A DNA stretch of 58,713 nt from Nitriliruptoraceae bacterium (GCA_003565155.1 PXDB01000033.1:1-58713); one strand, 5' to 3'; numbered from the stretch's first letter, positions 1-8,483 are shown. Numbers and translations are program-made. Notes: generated by a model from the sequence alone, not told the origin.

Positions 1-2
1 GG

Positions 3-1238
3 GAAGCACAGGTGGTCGCACGCACCAGCGCCGCGACCGCGGCCGAGCAGCTGGCCGGCACCCTCGACGCGCAGGAGGAGGAACGCGCCGTCGACGTCGA
101 GCACTTCCGTCGCCTGGTCCGTGCCGGCTTCCTCGACGTCGCACGCGTCGCTGCCGCCGCACAGCCGCCCGACGGGGAGGAGGCGTGGGCAGCCGACCCG
201 GCGGTGCGCACCGCCCGGCGCGTCAACGACGAACTCGCCGAGGTTGCTGCGGCCGACGCCGACTGGGAACGGGTCCAGCGTGGACTGCACGGCCACTACA
301 CCACCCTTGAACAGGCGCTGCTGCCCCACGCGCTACAGCCCACCGGCACCTTCGACGACGACCTGTTTGTGGTCACCAGCGGGTTCCAGGGCCGCACCAC
401 CTCGATGCCGGAGCTGTCGGCCCAGCTCACCGACGAGGTCACCAACCGCCAGAGCCTGCTGGACGCCCGGGAACGCGAGGTGCTCGAGAACCACCTCGTC
501 GGTGAGGTCGCGACCCAGCTCCACGAGCTGATCCGTGGCGGCGAGGCGATGGTGGCGGCGATGAACGCCGAGCTCGCGGCACGCCCGACCAGCACCGGGA
601 TGCGGCTGCGGTTCAGCTGGAAGCCCCGGGTGGACGGCCCCGAGGCGTTGGCCGACGCACGCCGGCGACTGCTCGCCGCCGACCACGTGTGGTCGGTCCA
701 GGACCGTGAGGCGTTGGGCACGTTCCTGCAGGCCCGGATCCGCGAGGTGCGGGACGCCGACGACACCGCCACCTGGCAGGAGCACCTCACCACGGCGCTG
801 GACTACCGCCGCTGGCACCTGTTCGCCGTCGAACGCCAGCAGGAGGGCACCTGGGTCCGCCTGACCCGCCGCACCCACGGCACCGGCTCGGGCGGGGAGA
901 AGGCGCTGGCGTTGACCGTGCCGCAGTTCGCCGCCGCCGCGGCCCACTACCGCAGCGCCGACGAGCACGCCCCCCGGCTGATCGCCCTCGACGAGGCCTT
1001 CGTCGGCATCGACGGCGACATGCGGGCCAAGTGCCTGGACCTGCTGGTCCGCTTCGACCTCGACGTGGTCATGACCAGCGAGCGGGAGTGGGCCTGCTAC
1101 CCGACGGTGCCGGCGATCGCGATCCATCAGCTCTCCACCCGCCCGGGGATCGATGCCATCGGCGTCCACCGGTGGGTGTGGAACGGCCGGGACCGCCTCG
1201 AGGTGGCTGAGGACGCCACCTCGACGCCCGACCGGTGA
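3..1238 (+). CDS. jetC: TIGR02680-type SMC-like ATPase (Wadjet JetC), C-terminal part
   Basis: The frame is open from the left edge, so only the C-terminal part (about 411 residues) is present. It reads as the end of an SMC/MukB/SbcC-like ATPase. There is an ABC-type signature SGGEKAL near nt 890-910 and a Walker B stretch RLIALDEAF near nt 976-1002, followed by a D-loop-like GIDGDM. The upstream part is helical and charged, as expected for the end of a coiled coil. The GTGA overlap with the following TIGR02679/JetD-type gene is the arrangement known for the four-gene DUF2397/DUF2398/TIGR02680/TIGR02679 cassette, which is a Wadjet anti-plasmid system. In such systems the SMC-like ATPase loops plasmid DNA and JetD cuts it. 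The other two genes should lie to the left of the window. Family assignment is confident; activity here is inference. Confidence 0.85.
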   Translation, partial: EAQVVARTSAATAAEQLAGTLDAQEEERAVDVEHFRRLVRAGFLDVARVAAAAQPPDGEEAWAADPAVRTARRVNDELAEVAAADADWERVQRGLHGHYTTLEQALLPHALQPTGTFDDDLFVVTSGFQGRTTSMPELSAQLTDEVTNRQSLLDAREREVLENHLVGEVATQLHELIRGGEAMVAAMNAELAARPTSTGMRLRFSWKPRVDGPEALADARRRLLAADHVWSVQDREALGTFLQARIREVRDADDTATWQEHLTTALDYRRWHLFAVERQQEGTWVRLTRRTHGTGSGGEKALALTVPQFAAAAAHYRSADEHAPRLIALDEAFVGIDGDMRAKCLDLLVRFDLDVVMTSEREWACYPTVPAIAIHQLSTRPGIDAIGVHRWVWNGRDRLEVAEDATSTPDR

Positions 1239-2479
1239 GCGTCGACCAGGCGCGCGCGGAGGCCCTGTTCGGCGCTGAGCTCGCCTGGGTCATCGACCGG
1301 TTGCACGCCCGGTTCGAGCGCGGACAGCCCCTGCCCGCGCGGCTCCGCCTGCACGCGCCGAGCGATGTGGAGCGCGATGCCGTCGAGCGGCTCACCGGTC
1401 GGCGTCCCAGCGCCGCCGGGTCCATCAGCATCGAGGTGGCTGAGCTCACCCGCATCGTCGTCGCCGCCGGCATCGCTGCCGACCTGCGGTCGTTGGTCGA
1501 GGCGCTGCGCGGCCCGGTGGTCGACCGCGCCGCCCTGGTGCTCGCCGAGCAGGCACGGTGGGGGCAGGTCTACGAGCGGCTGCGTGCCGACGCGGCCAAG
1601 GTCGACCCGTCCCTGGACGGCTGGGCGGAGGACCTGGCGGCGAGCGGACTGCTACGTCGGCTGGCCGGCGATGCGGACGCCGCCGCCGAGCTCGGCCGGC
1701 AGGCCGTCACGGTGCTCGGCCGTCTGCCCGCCGCAGCGGTGCCGCTGTCCCAGCTGGCCGCCACCGCGCTCGGTGACAGCCACGCCCTGGACGAGGACAC
1801 CGCGCTGTCCACCCTGGTGCTGCGCGGCATCGAGGCGGTCACGGGCCTGCCGCGGCGTGACCGCAGCGCGGCCGAGCGCCGGGCGCTGTGGGCCCGGGTC
1901 GGCGTGCTGCTCGATGAGCTGTCCGCCCCGGTGCTGGTCGTCGGGCTGCGGCCGGACGGCGACGGCCTCCTGGCGCGCATGCTGCGCGCCCATGCGGACG
2001 CGGGCGAACCCTGTCGCGTCACCCTGCGGACCCTGGTGCGCCACCCGGCGGGCTGGAACGCGCTCGAGGGTCAGCGGGTGCTGGTGTGCGAGAACCCCAC
2101 CGTGGTCGCCGCGGTGGCCGAGCGCTGCGGGCGATCGGCACCGCCGGTGGTGTGCACCGACGGGCAGCCCTCGGCGGCGGTGCAGACCCTGCTCACCCAT
2201 CTGGCGCAGGCGCGTGCGCTGCTCGCGTTCCACGTCGACTTCGACGGCGGTGGGATCCGCATCGGCAACCTGCTCGCCGACCGCTTCGGGGCACGACCCT
2301 GGCGGATGTCCCGTGCCGACTACGAGGCGGCGGCCGCGGAGGCCGGCCGGCCGCTGGGGGCGCCGCCACCTGCGGCGAGCTGGGATGCCGCGTTGACCCC
2401 GGCCATCGTGGCCCGCGATCGCGCGGTCCACGAGGAGCAGCTGCTCGACGGGCTCGTCGCCGAGCTGCAGCGTCGCTGA
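1235..2479 (+). CDS. jetD: TIGR02679-type Toprim-like nuclease subunit (Wadjet JetD)
   Basis: The 414-residue protein starts with GTG inside the stop codon of the preceding ATPase gene (GTGA overlap), so the two are probably translationally coupled. The C-terminal third has a DUF2399/Toprim-like core: the segment LLAFHVDFDGGGIRIGNLLA near residues 328-347 holds an acidic DFDGGG motif of the kind that binds metal in topoisomerase-VI-like nucleases. The N-terminal region matches the DUF3323-like part in layout (long helical, Ala/Leu/Arg rich). In Wadjet systems this subunit is the endonuclease that cleaves circular plasmid DNA loaded by the SMC-like complex. It is the last gene of the cassette, as is usual. 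Length and acidic motif appear intact. Confidence 0.85.
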   Translation: MSVDQARAEALFGAELAWVIDRLHARFERGQPLPARLRLHAPSDVERDAVERLTGRRPSAAGSISIEVAELTRIVVAAGIAADLRSLVEALRGPVVDRAALVLAEQARWGQVYERLRADAAKVDPSLDGWAEDLAASGLLRRLAGDADAAAELGRQAVTVLGRLPAAAVPLSQLAATALGDSHALDEDTALSTLVLRGIEAVTGLPRRDRSAAERRALWARVGVLLDELSAPVLVVGLRPDGDGLLARMLRAHADAGEPCRVTLRTLVRHPAGWNALEGQRVLVCENPTVVAAVAERCGRSAPPVVCTDGQPSAAVQTLLTHLAQARALLAFHVDFDGGGIRIGNLLADRFGARPWRMSRADYEAAAAEAGRPLGAPPPAASWDAALTPAIVARDRAVHEEQLLDGLVAELQRR

Positions 2480-2590
2480 CGCCTCCCGCTGGCGCGACCG
2501 ATGCCGCGCGGTGGCACGTTGCCGGGGCCGGGTGCTGGCGTTCGACGGCGCGACCTGCCACAGTGCGCGGTCCACGACCGGGACGTGCCG

Positions 2591-2803
2591 ATGCAGTTGC
2601 TGCCAGCGATCCGTGAACCGGCGTGCACGGCGTGCGGGGGGCCGGTCGTGACCATGGCCTGGACACAGCTCTCCCTGCTGCGGCACGCCGGCTACGGCGA
2701 GGCGGAGCGCACGCGGCTCGAGCGTTGTGTGACCGTCGGGTGTGGCACGTTGCGCCGGGTCGCGGTCGACGCGGTGTCCCCACGGGTTGCCGCCGGCGCC
2801 TGA
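2591..2803 (+). CDS. small Cys-pair protein, possible zinc ribbon
   Basis: A 70-residue reading frame starting at ATG 2591. The frame extends upstream to 2501, but the upstream residues look non-coding. It contains CTACGGP near residues 12-18 and RCVTVGC about 35 residues later, i.e. two Cys pairs that could bind zinc. No family is recognised. A clear ribosome binding site is not visible. It sits between the Wadjet tail and an unknown gene on the same strand. The call as a real gene rests on the Cys pattern alone. Confidence 0.4.
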   Translation: MQLLPAIREPACTACGGPVVTMAWTQLSLLRHAGYGEAERTRLERCVTVGCGTLRRVAVDAVSPRVAAGA

Positions 2804-2853
2804 CGGCGGAGGACGACCAGCTCCCACGCGCCAGCGGCCGACCGGCGGCCGGC

Positions 2854-2859
2854 TAGCGT
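2854..2859 (+). promoter_or_regulatory. TAGCGT -10 element, probable leaderless start
   Basis: TAGCGT lies 7 nt before the ATG at 2867. Transcription starting at the usual distance from a -10 box would begin at or next to the start codon, giving a leaderless mRNA. There is no Shine-Dalgarno sequence and no good -35 box. Confidence 0.4.
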
Positions 2860-2866
2860 GCGTCGC

Positions 2867-3922
2867 ATGCCTGCACACCGGATGAGCCGCGACGAGTTCC
2901 ACGCCAAGATCGCCGACCACGACGCCGATCAGCTGCGCAAGATCCTGTGGACCCTGTACTGGCGCGGGTCCGCGCCCATGCGGGAACGGATCGAGGCCCA
3001 ACTCGACCCTGCCGCACACGCCCGTCAGCAGCGCGACAAGGCAGCGCCGAGCGCGGCCGCGGTCGGTGAGCAGGTGCGTGCGTTCGCAGAGCTCGCCCGC
3101 TCCGGTGCCTACCTGGCCGGCGACCGGCGGGTGTCGCCCAAGGAGCGCAGCCGCTGGCGGTTCACCTTCCGGCGACTCGCCGCCGACGCGCAGGCTGCGC
3201 TGGCGGGCGAGGATGTCGACGCGGCCGCGGCTGCGGTGGAGGTGCTGATCGATCTCGCGCGCGAGAGCTACGACGTCGTCTACTTCCGGTCCGAGGATCC
3301 CGTGCAGGCGGCCGGTTTCGTGGTCTCGAACGCCGCCGCCGGCCTGTGGCGCGCCGTGCGGGACCGGCACGGGTTCGCGACGTTCGCCGATCGTGCGGCC
3401 CCGCAGCTGCTGCGGTGGGAGACCGGCTACGGGTGGACCCGGTACGGCTCCGGCAGCGTCGCGGAGAAGGAAACCTCTCTGGGCACCGTCCTCGAGGGGA
3501 TGCTGCAGGCCCCCGATCACTGGCGGACCTTCGCGGACCGCTACCTCGCAGCCCTCGACGAGGTGGTCGATGTCCCCGCCGCCACCCGGCGCCGGTGGCG
3601 GGGCTCGCCGGAGCGTGACCGGGAGGAACGGGCCCGTGCGCTCGCGGAGTGGCACAGCCTGCTCGTGGAACGGCTGATCGGTTCCGAGGACGAGGAGCTC
3701 CTCGACCGGCTGGTCGCACACCCCGCGCTCGGCGGCCCCGAGCAGACGTTCCTGGCCGCGCAGCTCGCACACCGGCGTGGGGACGACGACAGCGCCCGGC
3801 AGCTCGTCCACGACAGCCTCGAAGGGCTGCCGGGCCACCCGGGTTTCCACGACCTCGCCCGACGGATCGGCGCCCCCCTGCCGCCGCGGGCGCAGCAGGC
3901 CCGCGAGGCCCGGCGCTGGTGA
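2867..3922 (+). CDS. conserved-looking helical protein of unknown function
   Basis: 351 residues if started at ATG 2867; an in-frame GTG at 2858 is also possible but overlaps the candidate -10 box. The protein is predicted to be almost entirely helical. It opens with MSRDEFHAKIADHDADQLRK and a short aromatic patch (ILWTLYWRG), then several helices with regular Arg/Asp/Glu spacing and no signal peptide or membrane segment. The end (about residues 255-340) looks like TPR-type helical hairpins. I do not recognise the family. It stands alone, followed at 3983 by a convergent gene. A soluble cytoplasmic scaffold or regulator role would be guesswork. Confidence 0.65.
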   Translation: MPAHRMSRDEFHAKIADHDADQLRKILWTLYWRGSAPMRERIEAQLDPAAHARQQRDKAAPSAAAVGEQVRAFAELARSGAYLAGDRRVSPKERSRWRFTFRRLAADAQAALAGEDVDAAAAAVEVLIDLARESYDVVYFRSEDPVQAAGFVVSNAAAGLWRAVRDRHGFATFADRAAPQLLRWETGYGWTRYGSGSVAEKETSLGTVLEGMLQAPDHWRTFADRYLAALDEVVDVPAATRRRWRGSPERDREERARALAEWHSLLVERLIGSEDEELLDRLVAHPALGGPEQTFLAAQLAHRRGDDDSARQLVHDSLEGLPGHPGFHDLARRIGAPLPPRAQQAREARRW

Positions 3923-3982
3923 CGGATGTCGCTCGGCGCAGCGTCGACGGCGTCGACCGGGCGTGGTGCGGGCCCCGTGGTC

Positions 3983-4414
3983 TCAGGCGTGCCAGCGTTC
4001 CACGCCGCCCATGCCGTAGCGGTGCAGGATCAGCGCACGGTTCGCGGTGATGGCCATGAAGCCGGTGCCGGGGGAGCCGTCGGGACCACCGGGCGCGAAG
4101 GCGTTGAGGTCGTAGTCGAACACCCCGTCCCACAGCCGCCGCTTGGTCTCGATGTCGGTGAACACCTCCGCGGTGCCCCACACCTCCACCCCGTCACCGA
4201 CCTCGGTGACCTGCCAGTGCAACGCGACCCTGGGGTTGTCGGCCACGTTGCGGGCCTTCACCGAGTCGGCGCCGCACATGATCCACAGCACGTCGCCCTC
4301 CCAGCAGGGGTGGACCGGCGTGACGTCGGGTTCGCCGTCAGCCCCCACCGTGGCCAGGTGGGCCCAGGGGCTGAGGTCGGTGGCGAAGGTCTTGATGTCC
4401 TCGAGCGTGGTCAT
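3983..4414 (-). CDS. pyridoxamine 5'-phosphate oxidase-fold protein (FMN or F420 binding)
   Basis: 143 residues from ATG 4414; a longer frame to 4492 exists but its first 26 residues are not typical. The sequence runs HLATVGADGEPDVTPV, then WIMCGADSVKARNVADNPRVALHW, the classic split-barrel pattern in which the second segment (K/R near 52-56) contacts the flavin phosphate. Such proteins use FMN, F420 or heme and act as oxidoreductases or quinone/biliverdin reductases. The substrate cannot be read. The gene is divergent from an ArsR-like regulator gene starting at 4551, and the shared AT-rich intergenic region suggests that regulator may control it. Confidence 0.8.
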   Translation of the reverse strand: MTTLEDIKTFATDLSPWAHLATVGADGEPDVTPVHPCWEGDVLWIMCGADSVKARNVADNPRVALHWQVTEVGDGVEVWGTAEVFTDIETKRRLWDGVFDYDLNAFAPGGPDGSPGTGFMAITANRALILHRYGMGGVERWHA

Positions 4415-4496
4415 GGCAGCGGCTCCGTTGCGCGCGGGTCCCGACAGCGGAGTCTGCCGGCCCGCGCGGAGGCGTGCACGGTCGCCTGCCACGCAG

Positions 4497-4528
4497 TAAT
4501 ATACGGAAAAGCGTAGTTACGTAGTAGT
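4497..4528. promoter_or_regulatory. AT-rich divergent promoter with direct repeat CGTAGT
   Basis: TAATAT at 4497-4502 stands out in GC-rich DNA. CGTAGT occurs at 4512-4517 and again at 4520-4525, an 8-bp period. The region separates a PNPOx-fold gene (minus strand) from an ArsR-like regulator gene (plus strand), a typical place for a repressor to act on itself and its neighbour. Confidence 0.4.
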
Positions 4529-4550
4529 GCCAGCGTGGTGGAGGTCGTCC

Positions 4551-5087
4551 GTGGCTGACAGCCGTCGTCACCAGCCCGTGAGCCGGCAGGAGTTCGATGA
4601 GCTCCGTGAGGTGGTGGAAGGGTTGCTCGCCGCAGCTCCAGCGCACCCGACGGAGCTCGATGGCGAGAAGGCGGCGGAGCAGCCGACCCTCTGGGCCCTG
4701 CGCGGCCTCGAGGACCGCATCGATGACCCTGCCGGTGCGGTGCTGCTCACCGGCAGCGTGGAACCGCAGCCCGGAGCACGCTACGAGTGGCAGGAGACCG
4801 TCTCCACCGTCAGTCTGCTGGAGTCGGACTGGACACGGATCGCCGCCACGCTGGACGCACTGGCCCACCCCGTGCGTCTGCAGCTGCTGCAGCTGGTGCT
4901 CACCGGGACGGATCGGACCGCCGCGCTTGGTGCGGCCGAAGGGCTCGGTACCAGCGGGCAGCTCCACCACCACCTCCGACAGCTGGTCGCCGCCGGGTGG
5001 CTGCGCAGCGCTGGTCGAGGTCGCTACGAGATCCCGGCTCCTCGGGTGGTGCCGTTGTTGGTGGTGCTCGCCGCCGCCGAACGCTGA
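4551..5087 (+). CDS. ArsR-like winged-helix transcriptional regulator
   Basis: 178 residues from GTG 4551, chosen because GGAGG lies about 8 nt upstream; the frame also opens at 4527. The C-terminal half holds a winged helix: IAATLDALAHPVRLQLLQLV followed by GTSGQLHHHLRQLVAAGWL as the recognition helix, and a short beta wing (GRGRYEI). The N-terminal half (DELREVVEGLLAA...) is acidic and may be a dimerisation or sensing part. No metal-binding CxC motif typical of ArsR/SmtB is visible, so the signal is unknown. The gene is followed 12 bp later by a membrane M23 peptidase, probably co-transcribed. Confidence 0.75.
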   Translation: MADSRRHQPVSRQEFDELREVVEGLLAAAPAHPTELDGEKAAEQPTLWALRGLEDRIDDPAGAVLLTGSVEPQPGARYEWQETVSTVSLLESDWTRIAATLDALAHPVRLQLLQLVLTGTDRTAALGAAEGLGTSGQLHHHLRQLVAAGWLRSAGRGRYEIPAPRVVPLLVVLAAAER

Positions 5088-5099
5088 AAGGAGCGCAGG

Positions 5100-6005
5100 A
5101 TGTCGACGCCGAACCTCAACTTGTGGACCCGTCTCGCCGCCCGCACCGGCACGATCGCGCTGCTGTCGTTGACCGTGGCGCTGGTCGTGATCGGCGTGGC
5201 CACGCTCACCGGCCTGCTGGATCGGCTGCCGGAGGCCGTCCGCGCCGGTGTCGGCCCGGCGGCGCTCGCACTGCTGCTGGTCTTCCTGGTCGGGTTGGCG
5301 GCCACCTACCTTCCCCGGCCGGCAGCACCCGACGGCGACGCGTTGGCGTCGCCGATCCGTGGTCGGTGCCGCGCGGTGAACAGCCCTGCCGATCAGGTGC
5401 CCAGTCACGGTGTGCACGGTTTCGCACAGACCTACGCGATCGATCTGCTGCATGAGCCCGCGGACGGTGCGCGACCGACGTTCGGTGGTCGCCGGGCGAT
5501 GCGTCGGCCGGAGGAGTACCCCTCCTTCGGCCGCCCCGTGCACGCACCCGCTGACGGCCGCGTGGTTCGCGCGGTCGACGGTGCCCGTGACCACCGGTGT
5601 CGGAGCAACTGGCTGGGCTACCTCTACATGGTCGTCGAGAGCTTCGTTCTGCAGCTGCGTGGTCCCCGCGGACTGCTCGGCAACCACCTCATCATCGAAC
5701 GCGCGGACGGCAGCCACGTGGCGCTGGCCCATCTGCGTCGCGGTTCGCTGACGGTGGCGGTGGGCGACCGTGTGCATCGCGGGGAGGTGGTCGCCGAGGT
5801 TGGCAACTCCGGGAACACCAGCGAGCCACACGTGCACCTGCAGCTCATGGACGGTCCGCGCACCCCCCTCGCTGCCGGGCTGCCCTTCGTCCTCGACGAC
5901 ATCGTCGTCACCGACGCACCGCAGGCGCCAGGCCGCGTCGATCCACCTTCGTTGCCAGGGTCCGCGACGCTGTTCCATGCCGGCGTCACACAGGTACAGG
6001 ACTGA
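5100..6005 (+). CDS. membrane-anchored M23-family (LytM) peptidase
   Basis: 301 residues with AAAGGAG shortly before the ATG. Two membrane segments (about residues 18-38 and 49-68) precede an extracytoplasmic domain. The M23 zinc motifs are visible: HGFAQTYAIDLL near 103-114 (HxxxxxxxD) and HVHLQLMD near 244-251, with the GNSGNTSEPH turn typical of lysostaphin-type enzymes. Such enzymes cut peptide cross-links of peptidoglycan or act as envelope regulators. The central insert (GRRAMRRPEEYPSFGRPVHAP) is part of the degenerate-lysozyme/M23 fold. It follows the ArsR-like gene by 12 bp, so a shared transcript is likely. It ends before a convergent gene. Confidence 0.8.
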   Translation: MSTPNLNLWTRLAARTGTIALLSLTVALVVIGVATLTGLLDRLPEAVRAGVGPAALALLLVFLVGLAATYLPRPAAPDGDALASPIRGRCRAVNSPADQVPSHGVHGFAQTYAIDLLHEPADGARPTFGGRRAMRRPEEYPSFGRPVHAPADGRVVRAVDGARDHRCRSNWLGYLYMVVESFVLQLRGPRGLLGNHLIIERADGSHVALAHLRRGSLTVAVGDRVHRGEVVAEVGNSGNTSEPHVHLQLMDGPRTPLAAGLPFVLDDIVVTDAPQAPGRVDPPSLPGSATLFHAGVTQVQD

Positions 6006-6085
6006 CCGCCGGCAGCAGCCGGTCCGGGCGCCGTGCGCAGGATCGCTGCCCCTCGCGGCCATGCCGTCGAGCGCGTCGCGGCGTG

Positions 6086-6412
6086 CTACGGCGGTGGAGC
6101 GGGGAACCGGCGGTGGTTGCGTTCGAGCTTGGCGTGCGCCACCTCGGCGAGGTCGACGTCGAGACGATCGGCGAGCCGGACGAGGTAGATCGCCACGTCG
6201 GCGAGCTCGTCGCGGACGTCGTCGGCGCGGTCGGTGTCCATGACCTCGGCGGACTGTTCCGGTGTGCACCACTGGAAGAGCGCGACGAGCTCGCCGACCT
6301 CTCCGGCCAGCGCCATCGCGAGGTTCTTCGGGGTGTGGTACTGCTCCCAGTCCCGTTCGGCCGCGAAGGTGCGCAGCCGGAGGCGCAGGTCGTCCAGGGA
6401 CGCGTCGTTCAC
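6086..6412 (-). CDS. MazG-like / dCTPase-type nucleotide pyrophosphohydrolase
   Basis: 108 residues from GTG 6412. The pattern RDWEQYHTPKNLAMALAGEV then GELVALFQW, followed by DELADVAIYLVRLADRL, is that of the all-alpha NTP pyrophosphatase superfamily and especially resembles the dCTP pyrophosphatase (DCTPP1/RS21-C6) branch. The ExxE and ExxD magnesium ligands are present. These enzymes hydrolyse (d)NTPs to monophosphate and pyrophosphate. The start overlaps the stop of the upstream nuclease-helicase gene by 4 bases, implying coupled translation. Housecleaning of modified dCTP is one role; in this context nucleotide depletion as part of a defence pair is an alternative inference. Confidence 0.85.
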   Translation of the reverse strand: MNDASLDDLRLRLRTFAAERDWEQYHTPKNLAMALAGEVGELVALFQWCTPEQSAEVMDTDRADDVRDELADVAIYLVRLADRLDVDLAEVAHAKLERNHRRFPAPPP

Positions 6413-8340
6413 CGCTCCACCTCGTCGTAGTCGCCATCCCGCTCGGCCGCGAGCTGTGCGGTCCACCGGTCGATGCGGCTCTCGACGAAGTCGCGGGTCC
6501 GCTCGTCGGTGAAGCAGAGGTAGCAGCCCTTCAGGCCGCGGGAGAGCAGCACCCGGTAGGTGTTCTTGACCAGCCGGGTGAACTCCTCGTCGCTGGTGCC
6601 GCGCTGTAGCCCGCGGTCGTGGGAGAACCCCTTGCGACCGACCCACCCCTCACGCGGCCGGTAGACGAGGTCGTCACCGAAGATGACCCCGACGTAGTCC
6701 ACCTCGAAGCCCTGGGCGGTGTAGATGCAGCCGACCTGGTCGATGCCGCCGGGCTCGCTGGCCCAGAAGTGGGACTTCGGGATGCCCTCGGCCAGGCCGG
6801 TGGCGTTCGGGCGGGCGTTCCACGGTCGCTCCCATCCGTCGATCTTGACGTCGGGCGCGAGGGTGCCGTCGTCGCGGGGTGCGGACCATGGCCAGCAGTA
6901 GCCGGCGACCAGCCGGGCGGTGTGGCCCTCGTCGGCCCGGCCGCGGATCAGGGCCTCAAGCTCCTCGGGCGCGTCGACGATGTCCACCTCGAAGTTGTCG
7001 TCGCCGGTCCACAGGGCGTTGGCGGTGCGGCGGATGCCCAGCGTGGACTCCACCCAGCGCACGAAGCCGTCGGAGCCGCCGCACCGGAACTGCGCCTCGA
7101 GCTCGAACTCGTGGACCTCCGCACCGTGGTCGGCGGCGAGGCGTTCGATGTCGTGCGAGCTGCCGATCTCGTCGCGTTTGACGGCCTGGAGGTCGTCGAT
7201 GAAGAACACGGCCACCCGGGCGACGGAGAGCAGCTCGTCGAGCTGCGGGCGGTCGGGGTCGATGGCCTGCTTCTTGCGCCACCGGTCCCAGGAGTGCTTT
7301 CGGATCCGGTGCGCCTCGTCGCAGACCAGCACGTCGAGGGTGTCGTCCTCGGCGTTGAGGTAGGAGTTGAAGAAGGTGAACAGGTTGGCCGCGCGGGTGC
7401 CGACCCGTTTGCGGACGGTGTGGGTGAAGGCAGCGGAGCCGGTGGCGTGGTGGACCGCGTAGCCGTTGCCGGCGAGCTCGGCCACCAGGTTCAGGGCGAG
7501 CACGGACTTGCCCGTGCCGGGTCCACCGCGGATGACGAACACCGCCTTGGTGTCCAGGTCGCGGGCCTCGGCGACACGGGCGAGGATCGACTTGAACACC
7601 ACCTGCTGCTCGTCGAGGAGCACGTAGGACGGCTCGCCCTTGATCATCGCCGCGGTGTGGTCCAGCAGCTTCTTGTGGGGCCGGTAGCGGCCCTCCCGCA
7701 CGCTGCGCAGCACCCCGATCCCGCGGCCGTCACCGAGGTGGTCGTCCAGGAACGCCACCAGCTCGGTGATCCGGTCGCCGGCGAACAGCGGGTACAGCCC
7801 GAGGATGTTCGCATGGCGCTGCGACAGCAGCTCCGACTGCTCGTCGTGGGCGAAGTCGTGGAGGTAGGCGCAGGCGCGCAGGTCCACGTTGCCCCCGTGG
7901 AAGGTCTCGTGCGCGTCCGACAGGTACTGCCTGTACTGGCCGACCTGCGCGGAGGGGTGCAGGGTCTCCTTGCGGCCGTGGCCGTAGCGGACCGTCACCA
8001 GACCCTCGATCCGGGAGGGGGCGACGTCCTCGCTCCACTGCTTGAGCTCCACGATCACCGCGGCGGGGCGGCCGTCACGGTCGTGGCCGGTGATCATCGC
8101 GTCCAGGCGCCGGGAGGTCAGCGGCAGCTGGTACTCCAGCAGCAGCCCGTGGTCGTCGAGCCCTCCCAGCTCGATCGCGTTCGCCAGGGCTCTGAGGGAG
8201 TTGCGCCAGGAGCGCACCTCGCTCTCCGGTGGGCGCCAGCCGTAGTGGTCGAAGAACGCCTGCTGCAGCCGGCTGGCGATCTGGTTCTGCTTGGTGCGGG
8301 TGACGAAGTCGGTCGTGGTCCCCCAGTACAGCTCCGCCAC
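6409..8340 (-). CDS. DUF2075-type nuclease-helicase (Schlafen-like AAA/SF1)
   Basis: 643 residues. The N-terminal domain has a PD-(D/E)xK-like core: D80 in SRRLDAMITG and E98-L-K100 in VIVELKQW. The P-loop GGPGTGKS is at residues 272-279, the Walker B DEAHR near 320, and motif-III-like FFIDDLQAVKRDE near 384-397. The later QGFEVDYVGVIFG and LLSRGLKGCYL are helicase motifs V/VI of the DUF2075 family. Such proteins are predicted DNA/RNA helicases with nuclease activity and occur in defence islands. The pairing with a dNTP pyrophosphohydrolase through a 4-base overlap is notable. All key motifs look intact. No signal peptide. Confidence 0.85.
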   Translation of the reverse strand: MAELYWGTTTDFVTRTKQNQIASRLQQAFFDHYGWRPPESEVRSWRNSLRALANAIELGGLDDHGLLLEYQLPLTSRRLDAMITGHDRDGRPAAVIVELKQWSEDVAPSRIEGLVTVRYGHGRKETLHPSAQVGQYRQYLSDAHETFHGGNVDLRACAYLHDFAHDEQSELLSQRHANILGLYPLFAGDRITELVAFLDDHLGDGRGIGVLRSVREGRYRPHKKLLDHTAAMIKGEPSYVLLDEQQVVFKSILARVAEARDLDTKAVFVIRGGPGTGKSVLALNLVAELAGNGYAVHHATGSAAFTHTVRKRVGTRAANLFTFFNSYLNAEDDTLDVLVCDEAHRIRKHSWDRWRKKQAIDPDRPQLDELLSVARVAVFFIDDLQAVKRDEIGSSHDIERLAADHGAEVHEFELEAQFRCGGSDGFVRWVESTLGIRRTANALWTGDDNFEVDIVDAPEELEALIRGRADEGHTARLVAGYCWPWSAPRDDGTLAPDVKIDGWERPWNARPNATGLAEGIPKSHFWASEPGGIDQVGCIYTAQGFEVDYVGVIFGDDLVYRPREGWVGRKGFSHDRGLQRGTSDEEFTRLVKNTYRVLLSRGLKGCYLCFTDERTRDFVESRIDRWTAQLAAERDGDYDEVER

Positions 8341-8402
8341 CGTGGCCCCCTGCGCCGCGTCGGCAGCGTACTGCCACCCTCGGGGCGGCGCGGGTCCGCA
8401 GG

Positions 8403-8483
8403 TCAGGCGGCCAGGTCGCTGCCGAAGACGTAGCCGCTGCCGAAGGCCAGGGCGAAGACGAGGAAGACGTTCCCCCGCGGCAT
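8403..8483 (-). CDS. candidate 26-residue hydrophobic small protein
   Basis: ATG at 8483 opens a frame reading MPRGNVFLVFALAFGSGYVF and six more residues to a TGA at 8403. It would make a single short membrane segment. It lies just upstream of the nuclease-helicase gene on the same strand (62 bp gap). The ribosome binding site is weak, so this may be a chance frame. Confidence 0.25.
   Translation of the reverse strand: MPRGNVFLVFALAFGSGYVFGSDLAA

Noticed and set aside
1652-3850. Long minus-strand frame (732 codons) opposite jetD and the following genes
   Set aside because: It spans several real plus-strand genes, has His/Arg/Gly-rich composition typical of an antisense frame in GC-rich DNA, and shows no domain.
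6619-8433. Plus-strand frame of 604 codons opposite the nuclease-helicase gene
   Set aside because: Low-complexity Val/Gly/Asp/Leu composition mirrors the codon structure of the true minus-strand gene, whose motifs are clear.
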